Source: Ignavibacteriaceae bacterium (GTDB taxonomy: Bacteria > Bacteroidota > Ignavibacteria > Ignavibacteriales > Ignavibacteriaceae). From it: a DNA stretch of 10,498 bases. Position 1 is the stretch's first letter; every line of letters begins with the position of its first letter. The translations under genes were made by a program, and so were the position numbers. Below the pieces are notes generated by a model. The model was not told the DNA's origin and ran no database searches. It saw nothing but the letters and a program-made list of their open reading frames with translations. The DNA lies in the NCBI GenBank assembly GCA_025455085.1, contig JALONF010000047.1, positions 1 to 10,498 of the forward strand, written 5' to 3'. This document shows positions 6,804 through 10,498 of this stretch, one piece after another.

Positions 6804-8161
6804 TTCATTAACACCATTTTTTTAGTTTCGATGAATCCTTGTCCTGAATTTATTTCAGGACCTCTTACTTTGAGCTGATAGAAATATTTTCCACTGGAAA
6901 GATTCCGACCTTCGTCGGAATGAATACTGAACTTAACCTCGTAAATGCCGGGTTGTTTTTCTTCGTTAACCAAGGTTGCGATTTCATTTCCCAAAACATC
7001 ATAAATCTTTAAACTCACAAATCCGAAATCCGCAATCCGAAATTCGATATTTGTTGAAGGGTTAAACGGGTTGGGGTAGTTTTGGGAAAGCGAGAAATCA
7101 AATGGTGGTTCTCCATTTTCTTCAACTCCCAGTCCCCAGTCTGCCCTGAACAATTGAGATAACGAATCTATTGGATTGTTATTAAGTTTTACTAATAACT
7201 GTATGTCAAATAAATTCTGCTGGAAATAAAATACAGAATCGAACATAATTTGCACAGGATCAAAAGGCGGCCAGGATTTCGGATGAAACCATAGCTCATA
7301 GTCGTACTGATTGAGTGAATCTTCCACAATGAAATAAAATTTATCTACTGGTATTTGAGTGCGAAGTGAATCATAATAAAAGAAATATGAACTGGGTCCC
7401 GGCTCAATTGTTATGCTGTCTATTGTTGGTGTGCTCACTAAGTTGTGCGAAATTAAATCCGGACCAGTGCATCCTCCGAATATCCAGGCTGTATCAACTG
7501 GTGGAAAGAAGTGAATAGGGGTTGATCTCAAATTCAAGCCAAATTGTGTAATTACTCTTTTGAGAAATTCGGTATGATATATTTGATGAAATTGATCTAC
7601 TAAAACATTAATTGAATCATAACCTGAGATATACGCTACATCAATATCCATTGGTGAACCAATTCCCTTAAGAAGTGTATTGATATTTCCCTGAGCTCCG
7701 GGAATTTGAGAACTCCAAAAACTTGTATCTATATTTACACCAGAGGAAAAGGATGTATTAGTTCCAATCACAGAATCTACTAAAACATAAAGAGGTAGTT
7801 CAGCATACCACTCTATTCCAATAAAATTCCAGAAAGACACTTCGAATGTTGGTTGATACCAGAGTTTTGCGAATACATAAATAGGTCTCCGAGTTTCTAG
7901 ATAATCAATTAACAATTCTCCTTCAGTCTGGTTAAGGGCATATTGGTATCCGATGAAGAGAAATAATGCATCATATTCGAAAATTTTACTATTGATAGAA
8001 TTATCCACAAAAATCTCATCACCTGATAATTCACTAAATGAATTTTGAAAACTTGAAGACACCTGAATTGGATCAAAGATAAAAATACTCTTATCCTGAG
8101 AATAAATTCTTGAAGTGAGTGCAAGGAGAACAATGCAGGAAAAATATTTTAGGGTGCTCAT
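6800..8161 (-). CDS. Secreted protein of unknown function with T9SS sorting domain
   Basis: The product has 453 residues from ATG 8161. This start was preferred to an in-frame TTG at 8170 because it begins directly with the signal peptide MSTLKYFSCIVLLALTSRIYSQ, which matches the leader of the next gene (MKTIKYFTCIVLF). Residues 24-215 show alternating strands and helices, with 'YDALFLFIGYQYALNQTEGE' and 'LIDYLETRRPIYVFA'. This weakly recalls the glutamine-amidotransferase-like domains of Bacteroidetes surface proteins, but no Cys-His-Glu triad is identifiable. Residues 220-345 look beta-rich and are unrecognised. The T9SS sorting domain runs from SLSQNYPNPFNP (357-368) to the C-terminus, and its loops are encoded partly by repeats: residues about 374-382 by 7-nt tandem repeats, 414-420 (HSDEGRN) by one palindrome and 434-441 (GPEINSGQ) by another. 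It is the promoter-proximal gene of the operon, and its stop overlaps the next start (ATGA). Confidence 0.92.
   Translation of the reverse strand: MSTLKYFSCIVLLALTSRIYSQDKSIFIFDPIQVSSSFQNSFSELSGDEIFVDNSINSKIFEYDALFLFIGYQYALNQTEGELLIDYLETRRPIYVFAKLWYQPTFEVSFWNFIGIEWYAELPLYVLVDSVIGTNTSFSSGVNIDTSFWSSQIPGAQGNINTLLKGIGSPMDIDVAYISGYDSINVLVDQFHQIYHTEFLKRVITQFGLNLRSTPIHFFPPVDTAWIFGGCTGPDLISHNLVSTPTIDSITIEPGPSSYFFYYDSLRTQIPVDKFYFIVEDSLNQYDYELWFHPKSWPPFDPVQIMFDSVFYFQQNLFDIQLLVKLNNNPIDSLSQLFRADWGLGVEENGEPPFDFSLSQNYPNPFNPSTNIEFRIADFGFVSLKIYDVLGNEIATLVNEEKQPGIYEVKFSIHSDEGRNLSSGKYFYQLKVRGPEINSGQGFIETKKMVLMK
6841..6861. repeat. 21-nt perfect palindrome read in frame in a sorting domain, loop C
   Basis: Arms GTCCTGAA (6841-6848) and TTCAGGAC (6854-6861) enclose TTTAT. 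It encodes GPEINSGQ (residues 434-441) of the gene at 6800-8161. The loop between FYQL and IETKKM is 8 residues longer than in the two paralogues whose C-termini are visible. It resembles the dispersed 'ATCCTGAATTTATTTCAGGA' repeat. Confidence 0.8.
6902..6921. repeat. 20-nt perfect palindrome read in frame in a sorting domain, loop B
   Basis: Arms ATTCCGAC (6902-6909) and GTCGGAAT (6914-6921) enclose CTTC. It encodes HSDEGRN (residues 414-420) in the gene at 6800-8161, at the loop where the paralogues carry 7-nt repeats. It resembles the dispersed 'CATTCCGACGAAGGTCGGAAT' type. Confidence 0.8.
6948..7010. repeat. 63-bp conserved core of sorting-domain DNA, copy 4
   Basis: This copy encodes the IYDVLGNEIATLVNEEKQPG region of the gene at 6800-8161. 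It differs from the copy at 2245-2307 at three positions. Confidence 0.85.
7019..7046. repeat. Heptanucleotide tandem repeat in sorting domain, loop A
   Basis: There are four 7-nt units on the plus strand: AAATCCG (7019), AAATCCG (7026), CAATCCG (7033) and AAATTCG (7040). They encode EFRIADFGF in the gene at 6800-8161, just before VSLKIYDVLG. Confidence 0.75.
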
Positions 8162-9005
8162 AGCTACCAATACCTGTTTTGTTAGCTCAAACGTAATAAA
8201 TTACTTTTTAAGATTCAATTTAGATAGACAGCTTCCGGCTTTTTTAATATCTTTGAACGTATTTTTTCACAGAATTAGACACTTGAGCAACTTCAACTAC
8301 ATAGATCATTACAAAAAGGACGCAGTCGAATTTGATTATTTCGAGGAGCGGAAAGGTGCAACTGCACACGACGAAAGACGTGTAAGAGAATACATCATCT
8401 CAAAAATTCCGAAAAATGTTAATTCGATTCTCGATGTTGGCTGCGGCAACGGCTGGGTTGCAAAAGAATTTCTTCCAAAAGGGAAGTCAGTTGTCTCGAT
8501 GGATATTTCTGTTACGAATCCTGCGATAACAAAAAAAATATATCAGAATGAAAATCACTCGGGAATTGCTGCAGATTCATTTCACCTTCCGTTCAAAGAT
8601 AATGCTTTCGATTGTGTGATTGCTTCAGAGATAATTGAGCACGTTTTTGATCCAACTGCATTTGTTAAAGAATTGTTCCGTGTTGTGAAAAAGGGCGGAA
8701 GTCTCATCATCACGACTCCCTACAAGGAAAAATTAATTTATTACCTTTGCATACACTGTAATCAAAAAACACCAGCCAATGCGCACATTCATTCCTTCGA
8801 TGAAAAAAAACTTGAGAATTTGTATTCAGGAAATGATCTTCAAAGTTTTAATTACTCAACGTTCGGGAATAAAGCACTTCTTTTTTTAAGAACTCACGTT
8901 ATACTAAAGTTCTTTCCTTTCTGGTTGTGGACGTTAAAAGATAAGTTTGCAAATTGGATTTACAATAAGCCTGTTCATATCATCTGCGTTTATAAGAAGA
9001 ATTAA
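8133..9005 (+). CDS. Class I SAM-dependent methyltransferase (UbiE/Methyltransf_11 type)
   Basis: The 290-residue product from ATG 8133 has the Rossmann-type SAM site: motif I ILDVGCGNGWVA (99-110), the acidic residue of MDIS (D124), FDCVIASEIIEHV (159-171) and KKGGSLIITTP (186-196). The segment EERKGATAHDERRVREYII (71-89) precedes motif I. The substrate is unknown. The glycosyltransferase and acyltransferase nearby suggest a sugar or lipid in surface-polysaccharide synthesis, which is inference. The protein is probably cytoplasmic; the aromatic stretch near 258-267 is too short for a firm membrane call. The start is uncertain. ATG 8133 has AAGGAG at 8123-8128, but that DNA is also the antisense of the neighbour's signal peptide, and residues 1-20 do not look like a natural N-terminus. 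Alternatives are GTG 8115, or TTG 8253 or TTG 8283, neither of which has a visible ribosome binding site. The function call is firm and the 5' end is not. Confidence 0.85.
   Translation: MQEKYFRVLIATNTCFVSSNVINYFLRFNLDRQLPAFLISLNVFFHRIRHLSNFNYIDHYKKDAVEFDYFEERKGATAHDERRVREYIISKIPKNVNSILDVGCGNGWVAKEFLPKGKSVVSMDISVTNPAITKKIYQNENHSGIAADSFHLPFKDNAFDCVIASEIIEHVFDPTAFVKELFRVVKKGGSLIITTPYKEKLIYYLCIHCNQKTPANAHIHSFDEKKLENLYSGNDLQSFNYSTFGNKALLFLRTHVILKFFPFWLWTLKDKFANWIYNKPVHIICVYKKN
8188..8219 (-). promoter_or_regulatory. Bacteroidetes-type promoter for the secreted-protein operon
   Basis: Read on the minus strand, ATTG (8216-8219) is followed after exactly 20 bases by TACGTTTG (8188-8195). The known Bacteroidetes housekeeping consensus is TTTG, 19-21 bases, TAnnTTTG, so only one base of the -33 element differs. 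Transcription would begin near 8180-8183, giving a leader of about 20 nt before ATG 8161. This consensus is established for Bacteroidetes and its use in this host is assumed. Confidence 0.6.
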
Positions 9006-9015
9006 CTTCAAAGTG

Positions 9016-9108
9016 TGTCATTCTCACGAAAGTGGGAATCCATAATCAGTATACAATTTTAGATTCCTGCTGAAGTTTATCCCGTTGAAAAACGGGGCAG
9101 GAATGACA
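9016..9108. repeat. 93-bp palindromic repeat element between convergent genes
   Basis: The element is bounded by TGTCATTC (9016-9023) and GAATGACA (9101-9108), a perfect 8-bp terminal inverted repeat. Inside, ATTCTCAC (9020-9027) pairs with GTGGGAAT (9032-9039) around a GAAA loop. ATTCCTGC (9063-9070) pairs with GCAGGAAT (9097-9104), enclosing CCCGTT (9081-9086) and AACGGG (9091-9096), again around GAAA. It resembles the widespread 'GTCATTCCCGCGAAAGCGGGAATC' family of dispersed bacterial repeats. It fills nearly all of the gap between the methyltransferase and glycosyltransferase stops and could fold in both transcripts. No T-run follows either hairpin, so classical intrinsic termination is not shown. 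Confidence 0.8.
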
Positions 9109-9116
9109 AAAGCATT

Positions 9117-10238
9117 TTAGTCCTTAAAGGATTGTAGTAGGTTAGTTACTTCCTTCTCCCAATTCAATTCCTGAGAAGCAATGCGGCAGTTTTCCTTTTT
9201 ACTTTCGTAAAGACTTTCATCCTCGGTCAACTTTTTTATTGAAGAAATCAGTTCGTCTTTATTCTCAAACTCAACAACATAACCCACATCATACTTATCA
9301 ATAATTTCTTTCATCTGTGGAAGGTTGCTTACAATTACAGGAACATCAGCCATAATATATTCGAACAATTTATTCGGCAAAGCATAGTAGTAGCTTGTGC
9401 TGAGGTTTTCAATTAACGCAACTCCGACATCTGCTGATGCTGTAATTTTTGGTAACTCTTCTTGCGTGAGTTTGCCGAAAAAGAAAACCCTGTCCGTTAA
9501 CTTCATTTCGGCGGCTAGTTTTTGGTAATACTCTTCGTACTCTCCGCCACCGGCAATTACAAAAACGTGATCAGGTAATTCATTCAATACAGAAAAAACT
9601 TTTTCAATACCACGTCCCTTAAGCAGAACCCCCTGGTAGAGAATTATTTTTTTTGATTTTTGAATTCTAAGATGTGAATGAAGATCAAGCTTGAATTCGG
9701 TTTTATAATATCTGGGTAAATTCCGAAGTAAAATAATATTATTTATTCCATATTCTTTTTTCAGAAACTCGCCATCCATTGGCCCGGTGACCATTACGTG
9801 GTCAGTTTTTTTAATAAAAACCTTTTCCGTCCACTTCCAGAAAAGCTGCTTTAACTTTTTATCTTTTAATCCTGCAAGGTATCCGAATAGCTCCCGGGAA
9901 TCATAAAAAATCTTTGCTCTTATAAGCTTGCCAAATATTACAGCAAAAGGAAGTGTATAAATATCTTCGGAAAAAATTATTGATGATTTGGTGGTAATTA
10001 ATTTTACTTTTATATGCCAGATGAATTTCAAGTAAAAGGGGATTGAGAAAAATCCTTTTTTTAGTTTGAAGATGGAAATATCACCATGTGACTCAATAAA
10101 TCCATCTGTTAGCCAATCAAATCCTATAAACTCAACATCGAAGTTATTGGCGGACAGGGTATCATAAAGATTTTTACAGCGGGTATCGTAGTTGATGTTA
10201 CCGAGAAATGTTATAAGAACTTTTTTCTTCGAGCTCAT
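9117..10238 (-). CDS. GT4-type (GT-B fold) glycosyltransferase
   Basis: The 373-residue length is typical of GT4 enzymes, which transfer a sugar from a nucleotide donor to a lipid-linked or oligosaccharide acceptor at the cytoplasmic membrane. The N-terminal acceptor domain begins KKVLITFLGNINYDTR (5-20) and includes 'FSEDIYTLPFAVIFGKLI' (89-106) and KIFYDSREL (109-117). The C-terminal donor domain starts near KKIILYQGVLLKGRGIE (196-212) and continues with VFVIAGGGEY (225-234), FFFGKLTQEEL (252-262), ADVGVALIEN (269-278) and the donor-loop segment ALPNKLFEYIMADVPVIVS (286-304). Donor and acceptor cannot be told from sequence. The gene lies 19 bp after the acyltransferase stop and is probably cotranscribed with it. 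The ribosome binding site before ATG 10238 is A-rich and weak (CCAAAAAG). The context fits extracellular or surface polysaccharide assembly. Confidence 0.93.
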   Translation of the reverse strand: MSSKKKVLITFLGNINYDTRCKNLYDTLSANNFDVEFIGFDWLTDGFIESHGDISIFKLKKGFFSIPFYLKFIWHIKVKLITTKSSIIFSEDIYTLPFAVIFGKLIRAKIFYDSRELFGYLAGLKDKKLKQLFWKWTEKVFIKKTDHVMVTGPMDGEFLKKEYGINNIILLRNLPRYYKTEFKLDLHSHLRIQKSKKIILYQGVLLKGRGIEKVFSVLNELPDHVFVIAGGGEYEEYYQKLAAEMKLTDRVFFFGKLTQEELPKITASADVGVALIENLSTSYYYALPNKLFEYIMADVPVIVSNLPQMKEIIDKYDVGYVVEFENKDELISSIKKLTEDESLYESKKENCRIASQELNWEKEVTNLLQSFKD

Positions 10239-10257
10239 CTTTTTGGCTTACTGCGAA

Positions 10258-10498
10258 TTATAATTTCTTGCGGAGAGTGTTACGCATAACAGTCTTTGCA
10301 TCAAACTTTTCTTTGAAATCAATTAGATTCATACTTGGAGTCATCGGGTTAGCAGCTTTTGTATCCTGCGAAACTCCGATATCAACATACTTATATCCCT
10401 TTTCGGTTGACCACTTGACAACTTCATACATAACACGATGAATTGGTTTCAAGTGTTCATATTCATAAAGAAGCATATTGTAAAAACAAAGGGTAACA
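10258..10498 (-). CDS. FemAB/GNAT-like acyltransferase, C-terminal part (5'-truncated by window edge)
   Basis: The frame is open from the right edge to the TAA at 10258-10260 and encodes at least 80 residues. An internal ATG at 10476 is probably not the start, because the coding pattern continues upstream as VTLCFYN. The stretch 'YEYEHLKPIHRVMYEVVKW', then 'EKGYKYVDIGVS' and 'LIDFKEKFDAKTVMRNTLR', matches the C-terminal pattern I know from FemAB-like and GNAT-fold acyltransferases of polysaccharide and peptidoglycan clusters (typically 'GFKYLDFGTS ... RFKEKFGAK'). The acyl donor and acceptor are unknown. The common Gly of FGAK is Asp here (FDAK). It is likely cotranscribed with the glycosyltransferase 19 bp downstream. 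Confidence 0.7.
   Translation of the reverse strand, partial: VTLCFYNMLLYEYEHLKPIHRVMYEVVKWSTEKGYKYVDIGVSQDTKAANPMTPSMNLIDFKEKFDAKTVMRNTLRKKL

Noticed and set aside
7909..8133. Minus-strand open frame of 74 codons overlapping the first secreted-protein gene
   Set aside because: It is a frame shadow of the signal-peptide region of the gene at 6800-8161, with no start signal of its own.
8162..8170. In-frame TTG at 8170 as the start of the secreted protein at 6800-8161
   Set aside because: It adds MVA before a complete signal peptide, and the only purine-rich stretch (AGGT) lies almost against the TTG. ATG 8161 matches the leader of the next gene.
9020..9104. Hairpins at the convergent junction as intrinsic terminators
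   Set aside because: Neither strand shows a T-run directly after a stem, so the hairpins are reported as a repeat element with only possible terminator activity.
10258..10476. Short 72-residue gene starting at ATG 10476
   Set aside because: The frame stays open upstream to the window edge with matching family sequence (VTLCFYN), so this is the end of a longer gene.

Overview
The window most likely comes from a member of the Ignavibacteriota or a close FCB-group relative with an AT-rich genome. The main evidence is four consecutive secreted proteins that end in the 'SQNYPNPFNP ... LKVYDVLGNEIATLVNEEK ... ETKKMVLMK' type of type IX secretion (T9SS) C-terminal sorting domain, which is typical of that group. 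A TAnnTTTG-type promoter and weak Shine-Dalgarno sites fit the same placement. This assignment is inference from recognised sequence style, not from a search.

Layout. Positions 1-8161 hold four tightly packed minus-strand genes, transcribed from right to left: 6800-8161, then 4638-6803, then 2124-4619, then 1-2127 (which runs off the left edge). Two junctions are ATGA stop/start overlaps and the third is an 18-bp gap with a good ribosome binding site, so this is very probably one operon. Its likely promoter is at 8188-8219. All four products have a signal peptide and a T9SS sorting domain. The second and fourth genes of the operon encode paralogous Asp-box (BNR) beta-propeller proteins. The third is a modular propeller/fibronectin-like/jelly-roll protein, and the first has an unrecognised globular domain. 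They should be exported through the Sec system and then the T9SS, ending up on the cell surface or in the medium.

Positions 8133-9005 (plus strand) encode a class I SAM-dependent methyltransferase whose 5' end is entangled with the first gene of the secreted-protein operon. A 93-bp palindromic repeat (9016-9108) lies between it and a convergent minus-strand pair: a GT4-type glycosyltransferase (9117-10238) and the C-terminus of a FemAB/GNAT-like acyltransferase (10258 to the right edge). This right-hand part looks like the margin of a surface-polysaccharide cluster.

The most unusual signal is inside the coding DNA of the sorting domains. At corresponding loops of the four paralogous domains there are short non-homologous repeats read in frame: perfect palindromes of 20-27 nt in the genes at 1-2127 and 6800-8161, and 7-nt tandem repeats in the genes at 2124-4619, 4638-6803 and 6800-8161. 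They flank a 63-bp core that is almost identical in all four genes. The sorting domains therefore seem to combine a homogenised core with loops that tolerate, or collect, repeat elements. No stretch longer than about 300 bp lacks a gene.
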